From Micromonospora sp. WMMD812 (GTDB lineage Bacteria > Actinomycetota > Actinomycetes > Mycobacteriales > Micromonosporaceae): 64,000 bases of DNA. The position numbers were made by a program, and so were the translations under genes. The stretch covers positions 124,001 to 188,000 of the forward strand of contig NZ_CP114904.1 of NCBI RefSeq assembly GCF_027497215.1. The letters are read 5' to 3'. The notes under the pieces were generated by a model that searched no databases, was not told where the DNA came from, and saw only the letters and a program-made list of their open reading frames with translations. Positions 15,891 to 23,729 of the stretch are shown here, one piece after another. Numbering within the stretch: position 1 is the stretch's first letter; each line of letters opens with the position of its first letter.

Positions 15891-16694
15891 ATGAGTGACA
15901 ACGGAAGGGGCGCCGGGCCCGACTTCATCGAGGCCCTCGCCCGTGGCCTCGACGTCCTGCGCTCCTTCCGCCCGGCCTGCCCGTCGATGACCCTCAGCGA
16001 GATCGCCGCGGCCACCGGGCTGGCGCGGCCGACCGTCCGCCGTATCCTCATCACGCTCGAGTCGCTGGGCTACGTGCGTGCCGCCGGCCGCGGCTACGCC
16101 CTCACCCCGCGGGTCCTCGAACTCGGCATGACATACGTCAACGCGCTGAACATGTGGGAGGTCGCGCGCCCGCACATGGAGAAGCTGGTCGCGGAGACCA
16201 ACGAGTCGACCTCGATGGCCCAGCTCGACGGCAGCGACATCGTCTACGTCGCGCGCGTCGCCGTGCCGAAGATCGTCACGCTCGCCGTGACCATCGGGAC
16301 CCGCTTTCCGGCGCCCGCGACGTCGATGGGCAAGGTCCTCCTCGCGGCGCTGCCTCCCGCGGAGCTGGCCGCCGTGCTCGCCGAGCCGTCCCGCTCCGGG
16401 ATCACCCCACGCTGGCAGCCCGCTCCGGCGGAGCTCGAGGCCTCGCTGCGCGAGGTCCGGGCCAAGGGGTGGGCGTTGGCCGACCAGGATCTCGCGCCGG
16501 GCATCCGGTCCGTCGCCACCGGCGTCCGCGACGGCGACGGCCGGGTCGTGGCCGCTGTCAACGTCACGGTGCACGCCGCCGAGACGTCGGTGGCGACGCT
16601 GCTCGACGAGCACCTGCCGAAGCTGCTGCGCACCGCCGCCGACATCGGGCACGACTGGGCCCTGACCGCGTCGGTGCCGGTGCTCACCACCTGA
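15891..16694 (+). CDS. IclR-family transcriptional regulator (PcaR/PcaU/PobR type)
   Basis: 267 residues. An N-terminal winged helix-turn-helix spans about 10-75 (FIEALARGLDVLRSF, then IAAATGLARPTVRRIL). The effector domain to about 260 contains DQDLAPGIRSVATGV, typical of the PcaR/PcaU/PobR group that senses aromatic acids such as protocatechuate or beta-ketoadipate. The gene follows the amidohydrolase gene by three bases, so it is probably cotranscribed. It probably controls the divergent dioxygenase operon through the inverted repeats in the 14258-14450 region. Confidence 0.92.
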   Translation: MSDNGRGAGPDFIEALARGLDVLRSFRPACPSMTLSEIAAATGLARPTVRRILITLESLGYVRAAGRGYALTPRVLELGMTYVNALNMWEVARPHMEKLVAETNESTSMAQLDGSDIVYVARVAVPKIVTLAVTIGTRFPAPATSMGKVLLAALPPAELAAVLAEPSRSGITPRWQPAPAELEASLREVRAKGWALADQDLAPGIRSVATGVRDGDGRVVAAVNVTVHAAETSVATLLDEHLPKLLRTAADIGHDWALTASVPVLTT

Positions 16695-16720
16695 CCGCCA
16701 GGCCCCCGGCCGGACGGAAC

Positions 16721-16795
16721 GCCGCCGCCGGCCACGACCGCCTGCTCGCCGCCGCCGGCCACGACCGCCTGCTCGCCGCCGCCGGCCACGACCGC
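16721..16795. repeat. 27-bp tandem repeat, 2.8 copies
   Basis: A 27-base unit starting GCCGCCGCCGGCCACGACCG occurs without mismatch at 16721-16747 and 16748-16774, with a 21-base partial copy at 16775-16795. It lies in the non-coding gap after the IclR gene. The units are contiguous, with no spacers. Confidence 0.9.
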
Positions 16796-16846
16796 GGAGC
16801 GCCGGCCGACCGGACACCGGGTGGGTGCCGATCGGCCGGCGTCGAC

Positions 16847-16882
16847 CGGCCCGCTCCCGACGGGATCGGCGGGAGCGGGCCG
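16847..16882. terminator. Strong bidirectional hairpin terminator
   Basis: A 13-bp perfect stem (CGGCCCGCTCCCG with its complement) encloses a 10-base loop between the convergent IclR and binding-protein genes. This is the most convincing terminator for both transcription units here. Confidence 0.7.
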
Positions 16883-16902
16883 ACGAGGTCCGTGCGGGGC
16901 GG

Positions 16903-18309
16903 TCAGCCGGCCACGGACTGGTTGTAGTCCTTGATGGGGCCGGCCAGCGCCTGCTCCTGCTCCTGCAGCGCGGCCCGCGGGTCGGTCCCGCTGAGCACCG
17001 CGGCCTGCATGGCCTGCTCGGCGGCCTTGCGGGCCTGCGGCATCGCGCCGAGCAGGCAGCCCTGGGTGGCCTTGGTCAGCGGCGTGTTCTGCAGCTGGGT
17101 GATCGCGGTCTGGAACTGCGGCCGCTGCGCCACCCACTGCTTGTCCACGTCGGTCTCCAGGGCGCCCTTGCTGATCGGGAAGTAGCCGGTCGAGGTGTGC
17201 CAGGTGGCCTGCGAGTCCTTGTCGGACAGGAACTTGACGAACTCCCACGCGGCGCGCTTGTGGGCGTCGTCCTTGCCCTTGCCGACCACCCAGAGGGACG
17301 CGCCGCCGATGATCGGGCCCCCGGAGTCGGTGGCGTTGACCTTCGGGTAGTTGCCGGTGCCGATCTCGAACTTGCCCTCGGTGCTCTTGAGGAAGCCGCC
17401 GAGCGAGCCGGTGGACTCCAGCGTCATCGCCACCGTGCCGGCGGTGAACGCGTTGTCGGCCGTGGTGGTGTTGCTGTCCAGCTTCGGCGCCAGGCCCTCG
17501 TTCACCATCTTCTTCCACCACGTCAGCAGCTTGACGTGGTCGTCGGTGGCGAGCTTCACGCCGGTGCCGCGGCTGTCGCGGCCGTTGCCCTGGTCGCAGT
17601 ACTCCTGGTTGCCGGCGGCGGTCCACTGCTCCAGGAACCAGCCGTAGAGCGCGGCCCCGAAGCCGTACCGGGTGACCCGGCCGCTGGCGTCCTTGACGGT
17701 CAGCTTGCGGGCCGCCTCGGTGATCTCGTCGAGCGTCTTCGGCGGGTTCGCCGGGTCCAGGCCGGCCTGCGTGAACGCCGTCTTGTTGAGGTAGAGCAGC
17801 GGCATCGAGGTGTTGAACGGCATCGAGTAGAGCTTGCTGTCGACGGAGTAGTACCCGGCGATGTTCGGCTGGATGTCCGAGGTGTCGGTCTTGTCGACGT
17901 CCACGAACGACTGGACCGGCACCGTCGACTTCGAGTCGATCATGAACCGGGTGCCGATGTCGTAGACCTGGACAACGGCCGGCGCCTGCCCGCTGTTGAG
18001 CGCCGCCTTGTACGCCGACAGGGTGTCGTCGTACGTGTTCTTGAACTGCAGGTTGACCTTGGCGCGACCCTTGTTCTTGGCGTTGAACTGGTCCGCGAGC
18101 TGCTGCAGCGCCTCGCCGTTCTTGCCGCTCATCGCGTGCCAGAAGTCGATGGACACCTCGCCCTTGCCGTCCAGCGCGCTGGCCGCCGGCGCGTCCGTGC
18201 CGGAAGCCCCGTCGCTGGTGTTCGCCGTGGCCGAACCGCAGGCGGCGGCGGTGGCCGTGAGCGCGGCGAGCGAGAGCCCGACCGCCACCCGGCGCAGAGT
18301 GGTACGCAC
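16903..18309 (-). CDS. Sugar ABC transporter substrate-binding lipoprotein (family 1, UgpB-like)
   Basis: 468 residues. The signal peptide ends in a lipobox with Cys24 (ATAAAC-GS), so the protein is anchored outside the membrane. The mature part has the family 1 binding-protein fold (VSIDFWHAMSGKNGEAL, similar to glycerol-3-phosphate/oligosaccharide binders such as UgpB). It delivers a sugar or sugar phosphate to the two permeases encoded next. No ATPase gene is in the cluster, so it probably uses a shared MsiK-type ATPase, as known for streptomycete CUT1 systems. It is the distal gene of the operon. Confidence 0.92.
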   Translation of the reverse strand: MRTTLRRVAVGLSLAALTATAAACGSATANTSDGASGTDAPAASALDGKGEVSIDFWHAMSGKNGEALQQLADQFNAKNKGRAKVNLQFKNTYDDTLSAYKAALNSGQAPAVVQVYDIGTRFMIDSKSTVPVQSFVDVDKTDTSDIQPNIAGYYSVDSKLYSMPFNTSMPLLYLNKTAFTQAGLDPANPPKTLDEITEAARKLTVKDASGRVTRYGFGAALYGWFLEQWTAAGNQEYCDQGNGRDSRGTGVKLATDDHVKLLTWWKKMVNEGLAPKLDSNTTTADNAFTAGTVAMTLESTGSLGGFLKSTEGKFEIGTGNYPKVNATDSGGPIIGGASLWVVGKGKDDAHKRAAWEFVKFLSDKDSQATWHTSTGYFPISKGALETDVDKQWVAQRPQFQTAITQLQNTPLTKATQGCLLGAMPQARKAAEQAMQAAVLSGTDPRAALQEQEQALAGPIKDYNQSVAG

Positions 18310-18338
18310 TGTTTCCTCCTACTACTGGGGTGAGGTGG

Positions 18339-19184
18339 TTACTTGACCGCGCCGGCCGTGAAGCCCCGGACGAGCCAGCGCTGGCCGAAGACGACCAGCA
18401 GCAGCGTCGGCACCAGCGTGATGGTGATGCCGGCCAGGAGCACGGCGGGACTGCCGCCCTCGTTGTCCTTGAGGGCGAAGACCGCGGTCTGAAGAGTGTT
18501 CAGGGAGTTGTTGCTGGACGAGATGATCAAGGGCCAGAAGTACATGTTCCAGCCCTGCAGAAACGACCAGACGGCGATGCCGATCAGCGCCGGCCGGCTC
18601 GCCGGCAGCAGGATGGTGACGAGGAACCGCAGGTGGCCGCACCCGTCGATGACGGCCGCCTCGCGCAGCTCCCGCGGGAACTGGGCGAACGCCTGGCGCA
18701 GCATGAACACGCCGAAGCCGCTGGCCAGGAAGGGCAGGATCAGGCTGAGCCGGTTGTCGTTGATGCCGAGCGACCGGATGAACAGCGCGTTCGGCACCAC
18801 GATCGACTCGTAGGGCACCATGATCGTGGCCAGGAACAGCCAGAAGATCGGCCGCCGCAGCGGGCTGCGCAGGAAGACCAGCGCGTAGGCGGCCAGGCAC
18901 GAGGTGACCACCTGCGCGAGCATGATGCTCAGCCCGACGAAGAGGGAGTTCACGAAGGCCGGGGCGAGCGGCACCACCGGCTGCCGCCAGGCGGCACGGT
19001 AGTTCTCCAGCGTCCAGTGTCCGCCGAAGAGCTGCGGCGGCTGGTGCAGCAGCGCGGTGGAGGGCAGGAACCCGCCCAGCACGGTGAGCAGCACCGGGAA
19101 GAGCAGCACCAGCGCGGCGACGCCGAGCCAGAGATAGGTGAGGACGGTCGGCACGGGACCCGGACGGTTCACGCTTCTGCTCAC
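18339..19184 (-). CDS. Carbohydrate ABC transporter permease (UgpE/MalG-like)
   Basis: 281 residues with six predicted membrane segments. The EAA loop reads ELREAAVIDGCGHLRFLVTILLP near residue 190 and contacts the ATPase. The start is a GTG at 19184 that overlaps the stop of the partner permease (GTGA). It forms the channel with the partner encoded upstream. Confidence 0.92.
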   Translation of the reverse strand: MSRSVNRPGPVPTVLTYLWLGVAALVLLFPVLLTVLGGFLPSTALLHQPPQLFGGHWTLENYRAAWRQPVVPLAPAFVNSLFVGLSIMLAQVVTSCLAAYALVFLRSPLRRPIFWLFLATIMVPYESIVVPNALFIRSLGINDNRLSLILPFLASGFGVFMLRQAFAQFPRELREAAVIDGCGHLRFLVTILLPASRPALIGIAVWSFLQGWNMYFWPLIISSSNNSLNTLQTAVFALKDNEGGSPAVLLAGITITLVPTLLLVVFGQRWLVRGFTAGAVK

Positions 19185-20146
19185 CGGTAGTGCACCCGCC
19201 TCTCCAGGACGCCGAACTGGACCACGGCGATCAGCACGCCGATCACCAGGAGCACCAGCCCCTGCGCGCTGGCCAGCCCGAAGTTGCTGTTGTTGTTGTG
19301 GAACGCGTTGTCGAAGATCGAATAGACCAGCGTGCGGGTGTGTCCGTTCGGCCCGCCGTCGGTCATGATCTGCACCTGGCCGAGCGCCTGGAGCGCCGCG
19401 AGCGTGGTGGTCACCACGGCGAAGAAGAGGCTCGGCGAGATCATCGGCAGCACGATGCTGACGAACTGCCGGGGGCCGGTGGCGCCGTCCATCCGGGCCG
19501 CCTCCAGCACCTCCTCGTCGACACCGGCCAGGCCGGCGGCGAGCACCAGCAGGTTGAAGCCGGAGACCATCCACACCGTCACCCCGACGACTGTGGCCAT
19601 CGCCCAGCCCGGTTCGGTGGTCCAGTTCGGCGCGGGCAGCCCGACCAGCCCGAGCACCCAGTTCACCGGGGAGACCCCCGGGTTCAGCATGGTCAGCCAC
19701 ACCACGGCGGCGGCCGAGACCGAATAGGCGAACGGTAGGGCGAAGGCGGTCCGGAAGATCCGCATCCCGGGAAGCCGCTGGGTCATCGGGGCCGCGAGCG
19801 CGAGGGGCAGCAGCACCCCGGGCGCCACGACCAGGACGGTGAAGACCAGCGTCTGCCAGAGCACGGTGCCGAAGGCCGGCGTGAGCAGTTCGTGGAAGTG
19901 CTGCAGGCCGACCGAGCGGGTCGGGTTCCCGAGGATGTCGTTGCCCCGGGTGGCCAGGTAGACCGCCTGGAACAGCGGGAAGACCACGAAGACACCGAGC
20001 CCGGCCAGGCCGGGGAGGGCGAAGAGCAGGCCGAGTGCCGCCTCCCGGACCCGGGCCGGGGTGGTCCCGACACGGATCCGCCCGGGTGGCCTGTCGGTGC
20101 GGCCGGCGGTGGACGGCCCGGTCGCGAGCAGAGTCGGAGCTGTCAC
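19181..20146 (-). CDS. Carbohydrate ABC transporter permease (UgpA/MalF-like)
   Basis: 321 residues with six membrane segments after a Pro/Arg-rich cytoplasmic N-terminus of about 35 residues. The EAA loop is VDEEVLEAARMDGATGPRQF. The GTG at 20146 is chosen over an ATG 90 bases upstream, because that longer frame adds only Arg/Asp-rich sequence and would cover the palindrome at 20222-20234. It is the first gene of the three-gene importer operon. Confidence 0.9.
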   Translation of the reverse strand: MTAPTLLATGPSTAGRTDRPPGRIRVGTTPARVREAALGLLFALPGLAGLGVFVVFPLFQAVYLATRGNDILGNPTRSVGLQHFHELLTPAFGTVLWQTLVFTVLVVAPGVLLPLALAAPMTQRLPGMRIFRTAFALPFAYSVSAAAVVWLTMLNPGVSPVNWVLGLVGLPAPNWTTEPGWAMATVVGVTVWMVSGFNLLVLAAGLAGVDEEVLEAARMDGATGPRQFVSIVLPMISPSLFFAVVTTTLAALQALGQVQIMTDGGPNGHTRTLVYSIFDNAFHNNNSNFGLASAQGLVLLVIGVLIAVVQFGVLERRVHYR

Positions 20147-20593
20147 ATCGGGCAGCCTGTACAGCTCGCGCGACCGGTCGGGGTGGTCGGGCCGTCGATC
20201 AGGTGACCGATGGTTGTCGCGGCAATGACATTGCACTACGCAGCGTTAGCATTGCACAGGGCTTCATCGACAAAACGCGACTAATCGTGGCTATGGGCCC
20301 GCTGCGAAGTAACTGTACGTATCGATCTCCGGGTCCATCGGTACGGCCGGTCGAGCGGGGCGGTGCGGCCGCCCCGCCGGCGGGCGGGGACAGCTCCGCC
20401 ATCGACGGGATGGCTGGCGCGTGACGAACGTCTCGGCGGCCGCGCGGCGGGCCTAATTCCGGGGCGGAGCGTCGGTCGTCGCCGCTAGTCTGCCTGCGAG
20501 CGTCACCCCTCCGCACGTCGCGCCGCCCTCGGCCGGTGCGGCACCGCCACCATCGCTCACGCCCGCCGGCCAAGACCGACTTCAGGAGATTTT
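20147..20593. other. 447-bp divergent intergenic region (importer operon/MFS gene)
   Basis: I see no gene here. The left part (20220-20260) holds a palindrome and a repeated half-site, GCATTGCAC at 20249 and ACATTGCAC at 20229, upstream of the importer operon. The right part leads to the MFS start with its ribosome site CAGGAGA at 20583-20589. The stretch around 20275-20330 is less GC-rich than its surroundings, as expected for promoters. Confidence 0.6.
20222..20234. promoter_or_regulatory. Palindromic candidate operator of the sugar-importer operon
   Basis: GCAATG-A-CATTGC is a perfect 13-base palindrome, followed 16 bases on by a second CATTGC half-site (20249-20254). It is 76 bases upstream of the first permease gene. 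No regulator gene is adjacent, so the binder is unknown. Confidence 0.4.
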
Positions 20594-22192
20594 GTGACAC
20601 AGCAACCTGTCGTGGCGCCGCCTGTCGCGACATCGGACAAGCTCGACGCCGCGGTTCTCAAGGTGGCAGGCGTCGTCGTGCTCGGCGCGATCATGTCGAT
20701 CCTCGACGTGACGGTGGTCAGCGTCGCGCTGCCCACGTTCCAGGCCGAGTTCGACGCGTCCTACGCGCGGGTCGCGTGGACGATGACGGCCTACACGCTC
20801 GCGCTGGCCACGGTGATCCCGCTCAGCGGGTGGGCCGCCGACCGGTTCGGCACCAAGCGGCTCTACATGGTGGCACTCGCGCTCTTCACGATCGGGTCCG
20901 GCCTCTGCGCCACCGCCGACACGATCGGGCAGCTCATCGCCTACCGCGTGCTGCAGGGCCTCGGCGGCGGCATGCTCATGCCGATCGGCATGACGATCAT
21001 GACGCGGGCGGCCGGGCCGCACCGGATCGGCCGGCTGATGGCCGTCCTCGGCATCCCGATGCTGCTCGGCCCGATCGGCGGCCCGATCCTCGGCGGCTGG
21101 CTGATCGACACCGCGAGCTGGCACTGGATCTTCCTGATCAACCTGCCGATCGGTGTGATCGCCCTCCTCTACGCGCAGATGGCCCTGCCGAAGGACAATC
21201 CGGAGCCGTCGGAGTCGTTCGACTTCCTCGGCATGCTGATGCTGTCGCCCGGCCTCGCCCTGTTCCTCTACGGCGTCTCCTCGTTGCCCGAGGCCGGCAC
21301 GTTCGCCGACGCGAAGGTCCTCGCGCCCATGCTGGTCGGCGCCGCGCTGGTGGTGGCGTTCGTCCGCTACTCCTTCAAGCCCCGCCACCCGCTGCTCGAC
21401 CTGCGGCTCTTCACCAACCGCAACCTGACCGTCGCGTCGGTGACCCTGTTCGTGTTCATCATCGCGTTCATGGGCGCCGGCCTGCTCTTCCCGAGCTACT
21501 TCCTCCAGGTGCGCGGCGAGTCGACGCTGGCCGCCGGCCTGCTGATGGCGCCGCAGGGCATCGGCGCGATGATCACGATGCCGATCGCCGGCACGCTGGC
21601 CGACCGGGTGCCCGTCGGCCGCACGGTCCCGTTCTCGCTGGCGCTGATCATCCTCGGGTTCTTCACCTTCACGCAGCTCGACGCCGACACGTCGTACGTG
21701 CTGCTCTGCGGGTCGCTGTTCGTCATGGGGCTCGGCATGGGCGGCACGATGATGCCGATCATGACCTCGGCGCTGAAGACCCTGAACGCGCAGGAGGTGG
21801 CTCGCGGCTCGACGCTGGTCAACATCCTCCAGCAGATCGGTGGCTCGGTCGGCGCGGCCGTGATGTCGGTGATCCTCACCAACGAGCTGAACGGCTCGCG
21901 GGTGATCCCCGGCGTGACGGACCCGAACGGCAAGCCGCTCACCGAGGCCGGCCTGGCCATCGCCAGCCAGCAGCGGCCGGAACTGACCCAGCAGATCCCG
22001 GTCGACCCGTCGATCATCGACCGCGGGCTCGATTTCGCGGCGAGTTCGTTCGCCAGCACGTTCTGGGTCGCGTTCGCGCTCGTGGCGCTCACGCTCATCC
22101 CGGCCGCCTTCCTGCCGCGCCGGCGCGAGCCGTCGCACCTGCTCGACGGTGAGCAGCCGGGGGAGGCGAAGGCCCCGGTCGTCATCCACTGA
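20594..22192 (+). CDS. MFS drug exporter, DHA2 family (EmrB/QacA type)
   Basis: 532 residues with 14 predicted membrane segments. Motif A is GWAADRFGTKRL near residue 82. Motif C of the antiporter subfamily is GIPMLLGPIGGPILGGWL near 155. The N-terminal LDVTVVSVALPTF is the DHA2 signature (D1). It would export hydrophobic compounds in exchange for protons. The GTG start is supported by CAGGAGA five bases before it. It stands alone between two regulatory gaps and is followed by a strong terminator. Confidence 0.93.
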   Translation: MTQQPVVAPPVATSDKLDAAVLKVAGVVVLGAIMSILDVTVVSVALPTFQAEFDASYARVAWTMTAYTLALATVIPLSGWAADRFGTKRLYMVALALFTIGSGLCATADTIGQLIAYRVLQGLGGGMLMPIGMTIMTRAAGPHRIGRLMAVLGIPMLLGPIGGPILGGWLIDTASWHWIFLINLPIGVIALLYAQMALPKDNPEPSESFDFLGMLMLSPGLALFLYGVSSLPEAGTFADAKVLAPMLVGAALVVAFVRYSFKPRHPLLDLRLFTNRNLTVASVTLFVFIIAFMGAGLLFPSYFLQVRGESTLAAGLLMAPQGIGAMITMPIAGTLADRVPVGRTVPFSLALIILGFFTFTQLDADTSYVLLCGSLFVMGLGMGGTMMPIMTSALKTLNAQEVARGSTLVNILQQIGGSVGAAVMSVILTNELNGSRVIPGVTDPNGKPLTEAGLAIASQQRPELTQQIPVDPSIIDRGLDFAASSFASTFWVAFALVALTLIPAAFLPRRREPSHLLDGEQPGEAKAPVVIH

Positions 22193-22198
22193 GCATCG

Positions 22199-22246
22199 CA
22201 GCCGGCCCCGCCAGGCACGCACGTGCGTGCCCGACGGGGCCGGCTG
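22199..22246 (+). terminator. Two-tier hairpin terminator after the MFS gene
   Basis: An outer 12-bp perfect stem (CAGCCGGCCCCG at 22199-22210, complement at 22235-22246) encloses an inner 18-base perfect palindrome (22214-22231). It begins six bases after the stop codon and also lies in the 3' region of the convergent reductase gene. Confidence 0.7.
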
Positions 22247-22275
22247 CCTGTTCCGGGTCGGGCCGCGGCTCCGGC

Positions 22276-22860
22276 TCAGGGTGCGACGGCCTCGCGCCGG
22301 ACACGGAAGCGCAGGTGGGAGGCGTACGGCGAGCCCTCCACCGAGAGCCGTTCCAACTCGACGTGCTCGTCCAGCTCGGCGAAGAGTCGTCGGCCGCGGC
22401 CGAGCAGCAGCGGCGCGATCTGCACGCGGATCTCGTCCACCAGGCCCGCCGCGAGGAACTGCTGCCCGACCTCCGCGCCCATCAGCCGGACGTCCCTGCG
22501 CCCGGCCGCGGCGGTCGACCGGTCGAAGGCCGTCCGGACGTCGGTGACGAAGGCGAAGGTGCCGCTCTTCTCGACCCGGTCGGCGAGCGGATCGTGGGTG
22601 AGGACGAAACAGGGTGCCGGGAACGGGGTGTCGTTCCACACGCCGATGCCGACGTCGAAGGTACGGCGCCCGAGGACAACCGCACCGGTCGTCTCGAACA
22701 TCTCGCCCGAGATCCGGGCGTCCACCGGACTGGCCGCGGCGTTGAAGATCCACTCGTGCAGCCGGAGGCCGCCCGTGCCCATCGGATTCTCGACGCTCAC
22801 GTCCGGTCCGGCCATGAAGCCGTCGAGCGACATCGTGACATCGAGCAGTATCCGCGCCAT
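22276..22860 (-). CDS. Dihydrofolate reductase-like (RibD C-terminal family) protein
   Basis: 194 residues with the DHFR/RibD reductase fold: MARILLDVTMSLDGFMAG at the start, VVLGRRTFDVGIGVW near 62 and a C-terminal LLLGRGRRLFAEL. The family is NADPH-dependent, but most stand-alone members like this have no proven substrate. It is monocistronic, and the ATG at 22860 begins the first strand of the fold. True folate reductase activity is unlikely on size and motifs. Confidence 0.85.
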   Translation of the reverse strand: MARILLDVTMSLDGFMAGPDVSVENPMGTGGLRLHEWIFNAAASPVDARISGEMFETTGAVVLGRRTFDVGIGVWNDTPFPAPCFVLTHDPLADRVEKSGTFAFVTDVRTAFDRSTAAAGRRDVRLMGAEVGQQFLAAGLVDEIRVQIAPLLLGRGRRLFAELDEHVELERLSVEGSPYASHLRFRVRREAVAP

Positions 22861-22985
22861 CACAGCTCCTCGCCGAGAGTGGGCGCCGCACGGCACCCGG
22901 CCGTCACCGGTGGACACCGTACCGCTCGATCGATGGCTGGCGCCCTCGATTCCGTTCGGCGTCGACGACGGCGTCCGCTAGCGCG

Positions 22986-23591
22986 CTACGAACGTGAGGA
23001 GTCGGCGCGGAGGTTCTCGATGGCCACGTCCATGGCGTCCTCGAGATGGGTGATGCGCCCGGTCGAGAGCATCATCAGCACGCCGCCCTGAATGCCGGCG
23101 AGCAGCGCGCCGGCCGCGCGTTCGGCGTCCACCCCGGCCACCATCTCGCCGGCGTCCTGCATGTGCCGGATGCCGGCCGTGATCTCTGCTTGCCACTGTC
23201 GCATCAGCTCGGTGACCACCGCCTGCGCGCCGGGCGTGCGGCCGCCGAGCTGGGAGAGCAGCGTCTGGAGGGGGCACTCCTGGCCCTGGGCCAGGTACCG
23301 GGCCACGACCCGGTCGCGCCAGGCCTGCCACGCCGGCCAGGAGGTGAGGTCGCCGAGCATCGGCTGCTGGTCGGTCAGCACCCGGTCGGCCTCGAGCCGG
23401 GCCACCTCGAGCAGCAGCTCCTCCTTGCCGCCCGGGAAGTAGTGGAAGAGCTGACTCTTGCTGGTCCTCGTCCGGGCCAGCACGTCGTCGAGTCGGAACA
23501 CCGCGATGCCCCGCTCCCGGATCTCCGCGGCCGCGCCCTCGATGATCCGCTGCCGGGTAGTGCTGCCCTTCCGGGTGAAGGTCGCCGCCAT
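22986..23591 (-). CDS. TetR-family transcriptional regulator
   Basis: 201 residues. The N-terminal helix-turn-helix spans about 13-60 (RQRIIEGAAAEIRERG ending SKSQLFHYFPGGKEELL), followed by a helical ligand domain with a C-terminal TetR_C-type shape. It probably represses its own gene through an inverted repeat centred near 23615. The nearest possible target is the divergent-facing gap toward phoD, but phoD is on the same strand upstream, so any other target is unknown. Confidence 0.92.
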   Translation of the reverse strand: MAATFTRKGSTTRQRIIEGAAAEIRERGIAVFRLDDVLARTRTSKSQLFHYFPGGKEELLLEVARLEADRVLTDQQPMLGDLTSWPAWQAWRDRVVARYLAQGQECPLQTLLSQLGGRTPGAQAVVTELMRQWQAEITAGIRHMQDAGEMVAGVDAERAAGALLAGIQGGVLMMLSTGRITHLEDAMDVAIENLRADSSRS

Positions 23592-23607
23592 GCCACCGCT
23601 CCTTTTC

Positions 23608-23623
23608 TGGACCGCCCAGTCCA
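23608..23623. promoter_or_regulatory. Inverted repeat upstream of the TetR gene (candidate auto-operator)
   Basis: TGGAC-CGCCCA-GTCCA lies 17 bases before the TetR start, next to a less GC-rich AATTCTAG stretch that may be the promoter core. The spacing and position suit autorepression. Confidence 0.45.
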
Positions 23624-23679
23624 ATTCTAGCGGCTTCCGCGGCGAGCCCGGGCGGGTCGGGCGCGGCACGAGGTGGCGC

Positions 23680-23715
23680 GGCGCCGCCGGCCCGGGGACC
23701 AGGGCCGGCGGCGCC
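23680..23715 (-). terminator. Terminator of the PhoD-family phosphatase gene
   Basis: A perfect 14-bp stem (GGCGCCGCCGGCCC with its complement) with an 8-base loop lies 15 bases after the stop of the minus-strand phosphatase gene. Confidence 0.65.
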
Positions 23716-23729
23716 GTCGAGGGTGCGGG

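Noticed and set aside
16721..16795. CRISPR-like array
   Set aside because: The repeats are contiguous without spacers and there are no cas genes, so it is a plain tandem repeat.
18339..19700. Much longer permease starting near 19700
   Set aside because: The extra N-terminal part is the other permease gene read in the wrong phase. The GTG at 19184 with GTGA coupling is the natural start.
20582..22891. Long minus-strand frame opposite the MFS exporter
   Set aside because: The plus-strand MFS protein has all family motifs. The antisense translation is low-complexity His/Arg/Asp/Gly and runs across a terminator and a real reductase gene.
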